Positions 18,479-28,219 of a stretch of 64,000 nucleotides of DNA are shown here, piece by piece. The position numbers were made by a program, and so were the translations under genes. Source of the stretch: Fusobacterium sp. FSA-380-WT-3A. Lineage in GTDB: Bacteria > Fusobacteriota > Fusobacteriia > Fusobacteriales > Fusobacteriaceae. The notes under the pieces are model-generated. The model was not told the DNA's origin, searched no databases, and was given only the letters and a program-made list of their open reading frames with translations. Where the stretch lies: the NCBI RefSeq assembly GCF_012843705.1, contig NZ_JABAFQ010000006.1, positions 1 to 64,000 of the forward strand, given 5' to 3'. Numbering within the stretch: the stretch's first letter is position 1; each line of letters opens with the position of its first letter.

Positions 18479-19267
18479 CTATTTAATTTTTGCTATAGTT
18501 GGCATATTTCTTTTATATTCATTTCTTGATATTTTTTTGAATATTGATTCGACTATTTCTTTATTGTATCCCATATTTTTCATTTCTTCTTCATTTTTAT
18601 TTTTATAGATTATATGGTAAAGTATCTCATCTGCTAAATCATAAGAAAATCCTAATTCATCTTCATCTGTTTGTCCAGCCCATAAATCAGCACTAGGTTT
18701 TTTATCTATTACTTCTTTTGGTACTCCCATTCTTTTAGATAACTCCCAAACTTGAACTTTTAATAACTCTCCAATAGGATTTATTCCACAAGCCATATCA
18801 CCAAATTGAGTTCCATATCCCAATAATAATTCTGTTTTATTAGAAGTTCCAATTACTAAAGCATTCTCTTTAGCTGAATTGTCAAACAATACACACATTC
18901 TAGTTCTTGACATATAGTTTCCTCTTCTAAGTCCAGAAGCTTCTCCAGCCATTCCAAAATAAGCATCTACCATAGGAGTTATCTCTACTTTTTTACAATT
19001 TATTCCAGTTGCTTTTACTACTAACTCAGCATGTTCTATACTTTCTTTGCTTGATGTCTTATATGGCATCATTATAGAATAAACATTCTCTGGCCCTATA
19101 GCTTTGGCTACTATAAAAGCTACTAAAGCTGAATCAATTCCTCCAGAAAGTCCTAATATAACTTTTTTAAATCCTCTTTTTGTAACTTCATCTTTTACAA
19201 AATTAACAACTTTATCTTGGATTTCATCCATATTTCCTACTAGTTCTTGATAAATTTCTTCTTTCAT
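18479..19267 (-). CDS. nadE: NH3-dependent NAD+ synthetase
   Basis: A 262-residue NadE that amidates nicotinic acid adenine dinucleotide with ammonia to make NAD+. The ATP-pyrophosphatase P-loop SGGIDS is at residues 41-46. Later motifs include GTSNKTELLLGYGTQFGD and the KKPSADLW(A)GQTDEDELG(F) loop. There is no glutaminase domain, so it uses free ammonia. I chose the ATG at 19267, which has AAGGAG 8 bases upstream; an upstream ATG at 19285 lies inside rbgA and has no site. It follows rbgA by four bases. Confidence 0.95.
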   Translation of the reverse strand: MKEEIYQELVGNMDEIQDKVVNFVKDEVTKRGFKKVILGLSGGIDSALVAFIVAKAIGPENVYSIMMPYKTSSKESIEHAELVVKATGINCKKVEITPMVDAYFGMAGEASGLRRGNYMSRTRMCVLFDNSAKENALVIGTSNKTELLLGYGTQFGDMACGINPIGELLKVQVWELSKRMGVPKEVIDKKPSADLWAGQTDEDELGFSYDLADEILYHIIYKNKNEEEMKNMGYNKEIVESIFKKISRNEYKRNMPTIAKIK

Positions 19268-19271
19268 TATA

Positions 19272-20156
19272 TTACTCCTTCTCATTTAAAATTTCTCTGT
19301 CTAATCCAAATTTTCCAAGTTTTCCAGCTCTATAATCTCTTAGAAGTGTTAATACAGCTTGATGAGTATTTAAACTTCCGCCCTTTTGAATCATATTCAT
19401 TCTATAAGCTATATTTTCTATTATATTTCCTGCTACTCCTTCAAAATCTTCATCTAATAACTTATATCTTTCTTTTAAATTTTCTTTTAAACCATAAGCT
19501 ATCATTTTATCTAAAAATTTACATGCTACATCATCTATTGGTAATATATCATCTTTTATAGCCCCTGAAATAGCTAAATTAAATCCAACTCTTTCATCTT
19601 CAAATTTAGGCCATAAAATTCCTGGAGTATCTAAAAGTTCTAATCCTTCTTTTATTCTAACCCATTGTTTTCCTCTAGTATATCCTGGCATATTTCCTAC
19701 ACCAGCACTATTTTTACCAACAATTCTATTAATTAATCTTGATTTTCCAACATTAGGAATTCCAGCTACCATCAATCTTGTATTTACTTTTTTTAAACCT
19801 TTTTTCATCATTTTTTCTTTTTTTTCAGAGGCTACTTTATCTATTATGGAATAAAGTCTTCTCATATTAAAACCTGTTTCAGCACTTAACTCTAGTACTT
19901 CATCAGCATCATTATGTTTTATAAAGTAGTCTCTCCATTGATTTATTTCTTCTTTGTTAACTAAATCTGATTTATTTATTACTATTATTCTTTTTTTTCC
20001 TTTAGCAAATACAGAGATATCTGGATTTCTACTTGATATTGGTATTCTAGCATCTACAACTTCTAATACTATATCTATTAAAGGCATATTTTCTTTTATC
20101 ATATCCTTAGTCTTTTTCATATGACCTGGATACCAGTTTATTTTTGTCATTGACAT
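19272..20156 (-). CDS. rbgA: Ribosome biogenesis GTPase RbgA/YlqF
   Basis: A 294-residue circularly permuted GTPase needed for late assembly of the 50S subunit. The start NWYPGHMKKT is diagnostic. The G4 motif NKSD (residues 61-64) precedes G1 GIPNVGKS (132-139) and G3 DTPG (176-179), which shows the permuted order. A C-terminal helical ANTAR-like RNA-binding region follows. It lies 6 bases after rsmI, with the ribosome-binding site inside the rsmI end. Confidence 0.95.
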   Translation of the reverse strand: MSMTKINWYPGHMKKTKDMIKENMPLIDIVLEVVDARIPISSRNPDISVFAKGKKRIIVINKSDLVNKEEINQWRDYFIKHNDADEVLELSAETGFNMRRLYSIIDKVASEKKEKMMKKGLKKVNTRLMVAGIPNVGKSRLINRIVGKNSAGVGNMPGYTRGKQWVRIKEGLELLDTPGILWPKFEDERVGFNLAISGAIKDDILPIDDVACKFLDKMIAYGLKENLKERYKLLDEDFEGVAGNIIENIAYRMNMIQKGGSLNTHQAVLTLLRDYRAGKLGKFGLDREILNEKE

Positions 20157-20162
20157 AAATGT

Positions 20163-20891
20163 TTACTCCTCTTCTTCCTCGTCATCTATATCTTTAGCGT
20201 ATTTATTAACTTTTTCTTTTTTCTCTTCTATCTCATTACCTTTAATTATTACAACAAATTCCCCTTTAAAAGTTTTATTTTCATATTGACTTATAAGCTC
20301 TTTTGTTGTTCCTCTTATGATTTCTTCATAAATTTTTGTTATTTCCCTTACTAATACTATTTCTCTTTCTCCAATGAACTCTTCTATATCTTTTAAAGTT
20401 TTTATAATTCTATGTGGAGATTCAAAAAACATTATAGTTCTTTTTTCATCTTGGAAGCTTTTTAATAAAGTTTGTCTACCTTTTTTCTTTGGTAAAAAAC
20501 CTTCAAATACAAATCTTCTCATAGACACTCCAGCTACTGAAGCTGCTGCTGTCATGGCGCTTACCCCTGGAATCGGAACTACTTTTATATCTCTTTTCAA
20601 AGCTTCATCTACAACTTCATATCCTGGGTCTGATATACATGGAGTTCCAGCATCAGTTACTAAAGCTATATTCTTTCCCTCTTCTAATAAATTTATGATA
20701 GTATCTATTTGATATTGTTTACTATGTTCATCATATCTATAAATTGTTTTTTCAATTTCTAAGTGATTTAAAAGTTTTTTAGTTACTCTAGTATCTTCAG
20801 CGAATACATAATCTACTTCTTTTAAGATTCTAATAGCTCTCAATGTAATATCTTCTAAATTTCCTATAGGTGTTGCTACTATATAAAGCAT
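20163..20891 (-). CDS. rsmI: 16S rRNA (cytidine1402-2'-O)-methyltransferase
   Basis: A 242-residue tetrapyrrole-methylase-fold enzyme that methylates the ribose of C1402 in the decoding centre. Diagnostic segments are LYIVATPIGNLEDIT at the N terminus, FAEDTRVT, LVTDAGTPCISDPGY and the FFESPHRI motif. The C-terminal tail is very acidic and lysine-rich (DIDDEEEEE) and shorter than in proteobacterial homologues, which carry an extra domain. It lies 10 bases after the ctpA stop. Confidence 0.96.
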   Translation of the reverse strand: MLYIVATPIGNLEDITLRAIRILKEVDYVFAEDTRVTKKLLNHLEIEKTIYRYDEHSKQYQIDTIINLLEEGKNIALVTDAGTPCISDPGYEVVDEALKRDIKVVPIPGVSAMTAAASVAGVSMRRFVFEGFLPKKKGRQTLLKSFQDEKRTIMFFESPHRIIKTLKDIEEFIGEREIVLVREITKIYEEIIRGTTKELISQYENKTFKGEFVVIIKGNEIEEKKEKVNKYAKDIDDEEEEE

Positions 20892-20901
20892 ATTTTACTC
20901 C

Positions 20902-22185
20902 TTATTTTTTATCTTTTCTCTCTTTAATCATAGAAATAACTGCTGCCTCAGCTGTTTTAAGTTGTTTATCTTCTTTCTTTATAAGTTTTTCAGCTTTCTC
21001 TTTTCCTACAACTGATGTTAAAAGTTTTTCTTTACTAGCTTCTTGATCTTTATCATTAACATTTGTTATAAACCCATCATAGAATAGATAGTCTTCATCT
21101 TCCTCTACAACTATATCTGGTTTTATTCCTTTTCCATGAATATTTTCTCCTTTTGGAGTATAATACTTAGCAATAGTTAGTTTAATTCCATCTTCATCTG
21201 GCAAAGGTAAAACTACTTGTACACTTCCTTTTCCAAAACTTTTTTCTCCTATTAATAATCCTCTTTTATAATCTCTAATAGCTCCTGATACTATTTCTGA
21301 AGCTGAAGCACTACCTTCATTTATAAGAATTACTAATGGAAAATCTCCATAATATTTACCTTCTCTATAAGAAAATATCTCTTTTCCTTTTTTAGGTCTT
21401 TCACTTACTATAACTCCTTCTTCTATGAACATTGAGGATATTTTTATAGCTTGTCCTATTATCCCACCAGGATTATTTCTTAAATCTAAAATTAATCCTT
21501 CCATTCCTTGTGACAATAATTTTTCTAGTTCTCTTTTAACTTCTAAGTCTACATCTTCAGCAAATTGAGTAAGTTTTATATATCCTACATTACCATCCAA
21601 CATTTTACTTCTAACATTTTCTAATTTTATATCTGCTCTTATTAATGTTATCTCTCTTTCTTTTTTCTCAGACTCTCTATAAAGTTTTAACTTTACTTTT
21701 GTTCCTGATTTTCCTTTTAATAATCTAGAAGCTTCTTCTAATTCTATATCATAAGTAGATTTATCTTCTATATATAATATTTTATCATTAGGTCTTATTC
21801 CTGCATTAAAAGCTGGGCTCCCCTCTATTAATAATTCTACTGTTACAGGCTCATTAGCCCCTTTTCTAATAATCATCCCTACACCAGAATATTCCCCTTT
21901 TATTTTTCCTTCTAGCTCTTCCATTCCTTTTTTAGAAAAATAATTAGAATGTGGATCTTCTAAACTATCTATCATTCCTTTTAATGCTCCTTGCATTAAA
22001 ATTGTTTTATCTATTTTTTTTTCTCCAACAAAATTTTCTTGAATAATATCCATTACATCTGAAATTTCTTTTAATTGTTTTATATTATTCATAAACCCAA
22101 TTTTTTCTTCATTAGCAAAAATATTTGTTGAAATAGAAGTTATACTAATTATTATAAGTAATTTTTTTAGTTTATTTTTTAACAT
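20902..22185 (-). CDS. ctpA: S41 family carboxyl-terminal processing protease
   Basis: A 427-residue exported protease with an N-terminal signal or anchor (about residues 1-24). A PDZ domain (EYSGVGMIIRKG onward, about 95-175) recognises substrate C termini. The S41 catalytic domain follows: the nucleophile Ser lies in NEGSASASEIV (about 292) and the Lys in GEKSFGKGSVQ (about 317). It should act in the periplasm on envelope proteins. It is 11 bases downstream of tlyA. Confidence 0.94.
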   Translation of the reverse strand: MLKNKLKKLLIIISITSISTNIFANEEKIGFMNNIKQLKEISDVMDIIQENFVGEKKIDKTILMQGALKGMIDSLEDPHSNYFSKKGMEELEGKIKGEYSGVGMIIRKGANEPVTVELLIEGSPAFNAGIRPNDKILYIEDKSTYDIELEEASRLLKGKSGTKVKLKLYRESEKKEREITLIRADIKLENVRSKMLDGNVGYIKLTQFAEDVDLEVKRELEKLLSQGMEGLILDLRNNPGGIIGQAIKISSMFIEEGVIVSERPKKGKEIFSYREGKYYGDFPLVILINEGSASASEIVSGAIRDYKRGLLIGEKSFGKGSVQVVLPLPDEDGIKLTIAKYYTPKGENIHGKGIKPDIVVEEDEDYLFYDGFITNVNDKDQEASKEKLLTSVVGKEKAEKLIKKEDKQLKTAEAAVISMIKERKDKK

Positions 22186-22196
22186 TTATTCCTCCA

Positions 22197-22988
22197 CTAC
22201 TCTAACTTATCTAATCTCTCTTTTATATTTATATCATTTTTTTTATTTTTTCCAAATAAAGATATATATTCTATATTTCCTTTTCCACCTTTTATAGGAG
22301 AAATATCCAAAGCTTCTAAATATATTCCATTTTCATTTGCACTTTTTACAACTTTTTCTATTGAATAAAGATGATATTCCTTTTTTCTAACTATACCCCC
22401 CTTTTCTATCATAATTTTTTCAACTTCAAATTGAGGTTTTATTAAGACCATTAATTTTGTTTCTTCTTCAAAAAACTCTTTCAAACATTTTAATATGTTA
22501 GTTATAGATATAAACGATACATCCATTACAATATAATCTATTTTTGAAAAACCAATTTCTTCTTTTTTTAATTCATTTATATGTCTATTCTCTATAGAAG
22601 TTACTCTTGAGTCATTTCTCAATTTCCAATCTAATTGATTAGTTCCCACATCTACAGCATATACATGCTTCGCTCCATTCATTAAAGCACAATCTGTGAA
22701 TCCTCCTGTTGAAGCTCCTACATCTAAAACTACTTTATCTTTAAAATCTAAACCAAAAACAGATATTGCTTTTTCTAATTTTAATCCACCTCTACTTACA
22801 TATTTAGATTCTTTTCCCTTTATTCTAATATGTAATTCCTTTTCTGTATCTATTTTTATCATAGTTCCAGGTTTTTCTATTTTTAAATCATTTACTAAAA
22901 CTATTCCTGCCATTACAGCTCTCTTTGCTTGTTCTACATCAGGATAAAAACCATTATTGACTAAAAGTACATCTATTCTTTCTTTCAT
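22197..22988 (-). CDS. tlyA: TlyA-family S4/FtsJ rRNA methyltransferase
   Basis: A 263-residue protein with an N-terminal S4 RNA-binding domain (RIDVLLVNNGFYPDVEQAKR, about 1-65) and an FtsJ-type methyltransferase domain (KVVLDVGASTGGFTDCAL near residue 85, MDVSF, LIKPQFEV). TlyA proteins methylate 16S and/or 23S rRNA by 2'-O methylation; older names call them haemolysins. I use the ATG at 22988, eight bases after AGGAG; a TTG one codon upstream is also possible. It precedes ctpA and follows the HD-domain gene. Confidence 0.92.
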   Translation of the reverse strand: MKERIDVLLVNNGFYPDVEQAKRAVMAGIVLVNDLKIEKPGTMIKIDTEKELHIRIKGKESKYVSRGGLKLEKAISVFGLDFKDKVVLDVGASTGGFTDCALMNGAKHVYAVDVGTNQLDWKLRNDSRVTSIENRHINELKKEEIGFSKIDYIVMDVSFISITNILKCLKEFFEEETKLMVLIKPQFEVEKIMIEKGGIVRKKEYHLYSIEKVVKSANENGIYLEALDISPIKGGKGNIEYISLFGKNKKNDINIKERLDKLE

Positions 22989-22999
22989 CAATTTATCTC

Positions 23000-23824
23000 C
23001 TAATTTTTAAATATCTCTTTATCTTTTAATACTGATAAAACTTCATTTTTTAAAATCAATTGTCTAAACCCCTCTTTTTCAACTGATTTTATCAATTTTC
23101 CTGTCTCAACAATTCTTTTTGTAAAAAAATCATCTCCTAAAGGAACTTTTTTATTTTTCTTAAAATAATTTAATAACTGTTTTGTTGAACCAAGTTTCAA
23201 TTCTTGTTTAGATTTTTTTAATCTATCTTTTATAACTCCTGTTGTACACTTAAATTTTTTTCCTATCTCTATTAAATTTTCTCCTTTTTCAAAACTTTTA
23301 AGTATATCATTCACATCAACAGGATTTATTCTATGATATTTAGCTGAATACATATCAGCCCAATGAACCAATTGAGCTTCTTTAGTACTGGGGATTACTT
23401 TTCCCCATTTTCCATGATGTGAAACAACTATATGAATTATATTTTTTTTTACCTCTTCTTTTAAATAAAAGCTTGTTTTCTCTTCTATTTCTTTTAATAA
23501 ATTTTCTGTTTCTTTTACTATATATTCTGGATTTTTTAACATAATTTGAGAATGAGATATACTGTCTTCATTTTTTCTAAGCGTTCCTTTACTTAAATCA
23601 TGTATTATTATTCCAACAACTACAGAAAATAAATCTAACTGTTTTTTTGCACTTTCAAAATTATGATAAATTTTTTTTATCTCATTAATAGATAAATTAA
23701 AAACATCATAAGTATGAGCTGTTATCTTAACTCCTTGGTCATTATAATTTTCTAAATCAAGAACTTTTTCTTCTATTAATAATTCTTCAAGAAATTTTAT
23801 TGTTCTCTTATTGTCTTCTACCAT
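23000..23824 (-). CDS. HD-domain hydrolase with helix-turn-helix-like segment, function unknown
   Basis: A 274-residue protein with metal-binding HD residues in order: His37 (HTYDV), His75-Asp76 (IIHDLSKG), His136-His137 (SHHGKWG) and Asp157 (HWADMYSAK). The HHGKWG...P.T.EA.L.HWAD layout resembles the HD domain of the exoribonuclease YhaM, but the N-terminal OB fold is missing. Residues 181-203 (GENLIEIGKKFKCTTGVIKD) look like a helix-turn-helix, followed by a basic tail. It could be a phosphohydrolase or nuclease acting on RNA. The start is taken at the ATG with AAGGG upstream; it overlaps dxs by 17 bases. Confidence 0.8.
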   Translation of the reverse strand: MVEDNKRTIKFLEELLIEEKVLDLENYNDQGVKITAHTYDVFNLSINEIKKIYHNFESAKKQLDLFSVVVGIIIHDLSKGTLRKNEDSISHSQIMLKNPEYIVKETENLLKEIEEKTSFYLKEEVKKNIIHIVVSHHGKWGKVIPSTKEAQLVHWADMYSAKYHRINPVDVNDILKSFEKGENLIEIGKKFKCTTGVIKDRLKKSKQELKLGSTKQLLNYFKKNKKVPLGDDFFTKRIVETGKLIKSVEKEGFRQLILKNEVLSVLKDKEIFKN

Positions 23825-25610
23825 TAAGTTTCCCTTCAATTCTTTCGACTAATTTTTTTCCTCTTAATCCATAAATCTCTAATAACTCCTCTCTTCTTCC
23901 ATGAGGAATTTCACCTGTGTCAATAGAGACTTTTATCACTCTCTTCATTATATTATTATCATTCAAATAATTTATTATACTACTACCAAAACCATTTATT
24001 GTATAAGATTCTTCTAAAACAAAAATATTCTCATAATTTTTAAACTCTGTTTCTATATATTGAGTATCCATAGGAATTATAGAAGCTGCACTTACTATAG
24101 TTCCCTCTATACCTCTTTCTAATAATAAATCTTCTATATTTAACATTTCTTTTAACATACTACCAGTACATATAAAAAGATTTTTCTTTCCTTTTTTTAT
24201 TTCTTTCCATTTTCCAATTTGAAATTCTTTATCATTTTCTATATTAAAAACTTCCTCTTTTGGATATCTTATAGCTATAGGACAAGATATATTCACTGAA
24301 TAATCTAAAACTTCTCTTAATTCTTTTTCTGTAGTTGGTGCTACTAATATAAAATTAGGAATCATTGTAAACATCGGTATATCATAAAGTCCATTATGAG
24401 TTTTACCATCTTCTCCCACTATTCCTGCTCTATCTATAAGTAGTCTTATTGGTAAATTTTGCAAAGATATATCATGAATTAATTGCCCAAATCCTCTTTG
24501 TAAAAAAGTAGAATATACTGCAAAATAAGGTTTTTTTCCTGCTTTTACTAGCCCTCCAGCAAATGTTATTCCATGTCCTTCTGTAATCCCTATATCAAAA
24601 GCTCTTTCTGGATATCTATCAAAAAATCTCTTTAATCCTGTTCCTTTTACCATTCCTGCTGAAATTCCTACAATATCTCTGTCTTTTTCACCTAATTCAG
24701 TTAATTTTTCTCCAATAATCTCTGAATAAATTTTTCCATTTGATTTTTTACAAGAACTAGGTCCCACTCCATGAAATTTTTCTTGCTCTTCCTCGGCTGG
24801 TTTATATCCCTTTCCTTTTTTAGTTTTTACATGAATAAAAACAGGTCCTTCAATATCCTTAGCTTTCTCAAAAATAGAAATAAGTTCTTTTAAATTATGT
24901 CCATCTATAACACCAAAATATTTAAACCCTAAATTTTCAGCTATACTTGCTGGTAAAAAAAAGTTTTTTATAGAATTTTCTGCTCTTTTTATTGTAGTAC
25001 TTACTTTCTTTCCAAAATTTCCTTTTCCAATAAGTTTTTTTACATCTTTTCTAATAGACATATAAGTTTTGCTTAAAATTAGTTTACTAAAAAATTTAGA
25101 AAGTCCTCCTACATTTTCTCCGATAGACATTTCATTATCATTAAGAACAACAATTATATTTTTAACATCTACCATATTATTTAATGCTTCTAATGAATGC
25201 CCATTTCCTATAGAAGCATCACCTATCATCACAATTACTTTGTCATCTGGATTTCCAATAGCTAATCCTACTCCTGCTGATAAAGCATTCCCAGCATGTC
25301 CACTTATAAAATAATCGTAAGGACTTTCTTTAGGGTCTGTAAATGGCCCTACTCCACCTAAAGTTCTTAAAGTGTCAAATCTATCTTCTCTATCTGTAAG
25401 TATTTTATAAACATACGATTGATGTCCAACATCAAATAAAAACTTAGTATTTTTTTCATTAAATACTTTTTTTAGAGCTACTGTTAACTCAACTACTCCT
25501 AAATTAGAAGCTAAATGTCCTCCATTTTTTAAAACAACATCTATTATTTTTTTTCTAATTTTTTCACAAAGAGATTTTAATTCATCTATTTCTAAATTAT
25601 CTAAACACAT
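23808..25610 (-). CDS. dxs: 1-deoxy-D-xylulose-5-phosphate synthase
   Basis: A 600-residue thiamine-diphosphate enzyme for the first step of the MEP isoprenoid pathway, joining pyruvate and glyceraldehyde-3-phosphate. Visible are GHLASNLGVVELT, DVGHQSYVYK, the TPP motif GDASIGNG...NDNEMSIG, the catalytic glutamate in ITEGHGITFAGG, and DRAGIVGEDGKTHNG. It is slightly shorter than proteobacterial Dxs. I start at the ATG at 25610, with GAGG six bases before it; a TTG four codons earlier is the alternative. ispH of the same pathway is at 35309. Confidence 0.94.
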   Translation of the reverse strand: MCLDNLEIDELKSLCEKIRKKIIDVVLKNGGHLASNLGVVELTVALKKVFNEKNTKFLFDVGHQSYVYKILTDREDRFDTLRTLGGVGPFTDPKESPYDYFISGHAGNALSAGVGLAIGNPDDKVIVMIGDASIGNGHSLEALNNMVDVKNIIVVLNDNEMSIGENVGGLSKFFSKLILSKTYMSIRKDVKKLIGKGNFGKKVSTTIKRAENSIKNFFLPASIAENLGFKYFGVIDGHNLKELISIFEKAKDIEGPVFIHVKTKKGKGYKPAEEEQEKFHGVGPSSCKKSNGKIYSEIIGEKLTELGEKDRDIVGISAGMVKGTGLKRFFDRYPERAFDIGITEGHGITFAGGLVKAGKKPYFAVYSTFLQRGFGQLIHDISLQNLPIRLLIDRAGIVGEDGKTHNGLYDIPMFTMIPNFILVAPTTEKELREVLDYSVNISCPIAIRYPKEEVFNIENDKEFQIGKWKEIKKGKKNLFICTGSMLKEMLNIEDLLLERGIEGTIVSAASIIPMDTQYIETEFKNYENIFVLEESYTINGFGSSIINYLNDNNIMKRVIKVSIDTGEIPHGRREELLEIYGLRGKKLVERIEGKLNGRRQ

Positions 25611-25629
25611 ACTCCGCCTCAAATCCTAT

Positions 25630-26097
25630 TTATATTAAATAATCTTTAAATAAGAATGCAATTATCATACCTAAAATTGTCCCTATTAATACTTCAAAAG
25701 GAGTATGCCCCAACAACTCCTTCAATCTTTCATCAGAAAATTTTTGTCCTATCCCTAATTTAAAAGGTAACTCCTCCAACATTTTATTTACTATTCTAGC
25801 TTGTTTTCCAGCTGCTCTTCTTATTCCAGCAGCATCATACATAATAATACCTGAAAAAACTATAGAAATAGCAAAATATGGAGTATTAGTTCCATAAACT
25901 ATCCCTATACAAGTAGTTAAACAAGAGACTGTAGAGGAATGAGAACTTGGCATTCCTCCAGTTTCAAAAAATCTCTTTACATTAAATTCTTTATCTATAA
26001 ATATTGTTTCAAGGACTTTATAAAACTGAGCTATAAACCAAGCTATAAAAGTGACATCTAATATTTTATTATCAAAAATAATCCCAGCTTCATTCAT
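25630..26097 (-). CDS. Divergent PAP2-family (DUF212/YuiD) membrane protein
   Basis: A 155-residue integral membrane protein of the DUF212 family, related to PAP2 acid phosphatases. The family block GGMPSSHSSTVS is near residue 45 and the AAGIRRAAGKQA stretch follows. About four membrane spans are likely. Substrate is unknown; the phosphatase-like motif and position next to dxs would fit a polyprenyl or lipid phosphate, but that is inference. It lies 27 bases after yhbY, with an AAAGGAG site. Confidence 0.88.
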   Translation of the reverse strand: MNEAGIIFDNKILDVTFIAWFIAQFYKVLETIFIDKEFNVKRFFETGGMPSSHSSTVSCLTTCIGIVYGTNTPYFAISIVFSGIIMYDAAGIRRAAGKQARIVNKMLEELPFKLGIGQKFSDERLKELLGHTPFEVLIGTILGMIIAFLFKDYLI

Positions 26098-26124
26098 AAA
26101 TTTTCTCCTTTCAACAAAATAATT

Positions 26125-26424
26125 TTATCTATTTTTTAATTCTAAAGAAATTTTTGGATTTTCTTCATTTTCTTTATATAAAATTATTGTTTTTCCTATT
26201 ATCCCTACTACTTCACAACCTGTTTTTTCTTGAATCTCTTCTGCTATCTCTCTTTTATCAGTTTCTACAGTTTGTAATAATTTAACTTTTATTAGCTCTC
26301 TAGAGGCAATAGCTTCTAATATACTTTGTCCTACATTATCTGTATATCCATCTTTCCCTATTCTTACTATTGGCTCTAACTCATGTGCTTTTTTTCTTAA
26401 AAATTCTCTCTCTCTACTATTCAT
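26125..26424 (-). CDS. yhbY: YhbY-type CRM-domain RNA-binding protein
   Basis: A 99-residue single CRM domain, which in bacteria associates with pre-50S ribosomal particles. The start REREFLRKKAHELEPIVRIGKDG is diagnostic. It is followed by EAIASRELIKVKLLQ and CEVVGIIGKTIILYK. It sits between RNase J and DUF212 within the long minus-strand run, among other ribosome-maturation genes. Confidence 0.93.
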   Translation of the reverse strand: MNSREREFLRKKAHELEPIVRIGKDGYTDNVGQSILEAIASRELIKVKLLQTVETDKREIAEEIQEKTGCEVVGIIGKTIILYKENEENPKISLELKNR

Positions 26425-26447
26425 TTAATCTTTTTCTCCTATCTTTT

Positions 26448-28199
26448 TTATACTTCTAAAATAATTGGTAATATTACTGGATTTCTCTTTGTCTTACTAT
26501 AAACATATTTTGAAACTGCTTCTTTTGTTATATTTTTTATAGGTTGCCAATCTAAGAAACCTTCTTTTTCAACTTTTTTAATTTTTGCATTGATGTGCTC
26601 TATAATATCATTTATTAATTCATCTGATTCTTTTGAATATGTAAATCCTCTTGTTATAATTTCTGGACCTGATATAATTTTTCTATTTTCTTTGTCAAAT
26701 GTAAATCCTACTATTATAACTCCATCTTGTGACAATTGTTGTCTATCTCTTAAAACTGTTTGACCTATATCTCCTACACCTAAGCCATCTATAAATGTAG
26801 CTCCAGCACTTACTTTTCCTTTTAATTTTATTCCACTTTTTGTAACTTCTATTTTATTACCATTAAGGGCCAATAAAATGTTATTTTTAGGAATTCCTAC
26901 TTTTAAAGCTGTATCAATATGAGCTTTTAACATTTTATATTCTCCGTGAATTGGTACAAAATTTTTAGGCTTTATCAAATTAAATATTAATTCTTGTTCT
27001 AATTTTGACCCATGACCTGAAACATGAATTCCAGCAACTTTTTTAAATATTACTTCTGCTTCATATTTCAATAAATTGTTAATATTTTTTGATACTGCTT
27101 TTTCATTTCCAGGTATTGGAGTAGCTGATATTATAACAGTATCTCCCTCTTTAACTCTAGTATGTTTATGGATATTAGAAGCTATTCTTGAAAGCGATGC
27201 CATTGGCTCTCCTTGAGTTCCTGTACATAGTATTACAACTTTATTATCTTTTTGTTCATCAACTTCTGATAATGAAATTAAAGTATCTTTTTTTATTTTT
27301 AAATATCCCATTTTAGCAGCTATTTCAAAAACTTTTATTAAACTTCTACCATCTACAGCTATTTTTCTTCCATAAGCTTCTGAAATCTCTATAATTTGTT
27401 GTAAACGATGGATATGAGAAGCAAAAGCCGCTATTATTATTCTACCTTTAGCTTTGGCAAACTCAATTTGAAAAGCTTCTCCTACTGTCTTTTCTGATGG
27501 AGTAAACCCTTCAGATTCAGCATTTGTAGAATCTGATAGTAATAAATCTACTCCTTTTTCTCCCAATTGAGCCAATCTTGCTAAATCTGTTCCTTGTCCA
27601 TCCACTGGTGTAAAATCTATTTTAAAATCCCCTGTCAACAACACATTTCCAGCTGGAGTAACTACATGTATAGCATAAGAATCAGCTATAGAGTGAGTTA
27701 TTCTTATAAATTCTACATTAAAATATTTTCCTATTTTAACTTTAGATCTATTCCTTACCTCTCTCATTTTAGGCATATCTTTTATTTTTAAGTTTTCAAA
27801 CTTTGATTCGATTAAAGCTAAAGTTAATTTTCCTGAAAAAATAGAAACATCAGTATCTATTTTTTGATATAAATATGGAATTGCACCTATATGGTCTTCA
27901 TGTCCATGAGTTACAAACAGTCCTTTTATTTTACTTTTGTTATTTTCTACATAAGAAAAATCAGGAATAACTGCATCTATCCCTAATAATCCTTCTCCTG
28001 GAAACCCTAGTCCACAATCTACTATTATTATTTCATCTCTATATTGGACTAAAGTCATATTTTTTCCAACCTCGTCCAAACCACCTAAAGGAATAACATA
28101 CATTTTCTCCTCTTTTATTTCTTTAGGTTCTTCTATTATTTCTACTTTTTTTTCTTCTTTTTTTTCAAAAGAATTCACCTTTTTCTTTCTAAACATCAT
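26448..28199 (-). CDS. rnj: Ribonuclease J
   Basis: A 583-residue metallo-beta-lactamase/beta-CASP nuclease with endo- and 5'-3' exonuclease activity in mRNA decay and rRNA maturation. The metal-binding motif THGHEDHIG is near residue 95. Further motifs are LLTGDFKIDFTP, the beta-CASP block, and the HVSGHGSKLE loop near residue 390. A lysine/glutamate-rich N-terminal extension of about 30 residues precedes the conserved core that begins YVIPLGGLDEVGKNMT. One copy is present here; whether there is a second (J2) elsewhere is unknown. Confidence 0.96.
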   Translation of the reverse strand: MMFRKKKVNSFEKKEEKKVEIIEEPKEIKEEKMYVIPLGGLDEVGKNMTLVQYRDEIIIVDCGLGFPGEGLLGIDAVIPDFSYVENNKSKIKGLFVTHGHEDHIGAIPYLYQKIDTDVSIFSGKLTLALIESKFENLKIKDMPKMREVRNRSKVKIGKYFNVEFIRITHSIADSYAIHVVTPAGNVLLTGDFKIDFTPVDGQGTDLARLAQLGEKGVDLLLSDSTNAESEGFTPSEKTVGEAFQIEFAKAKGRIIIAAFASHIHRLQQIIEISEAYGRKIAVDGRSLIKVFEIAAKMGYLKIKKDTLISLSEVDEQKDNKVVILCTGTQGEPMASLSRIASNIHKHTRVKEGDTVIISATPIPGNEKAVSKNINNLLKYEAEVIFKKVAGIHVSGHGSKLEQELIFNLIKPKNFVPIHGEYKMLKAHIDTALKVGIPKNNILLALNGNKIEVTKSGIKLKGKVSAGATFIDGLGVGDIGQTVLRDRQQLSQDGVIIVGFTFDKENRKIISGPEIITRGFTYSKESDELINDIIEHINAKIKKVEKEGFLDWQPIKNITKEAVSKYVYSKTKRNPVILPIILEV

Positions 28200-28219
28200 T
28201 TTTCTTCCTCTTTCATTAA

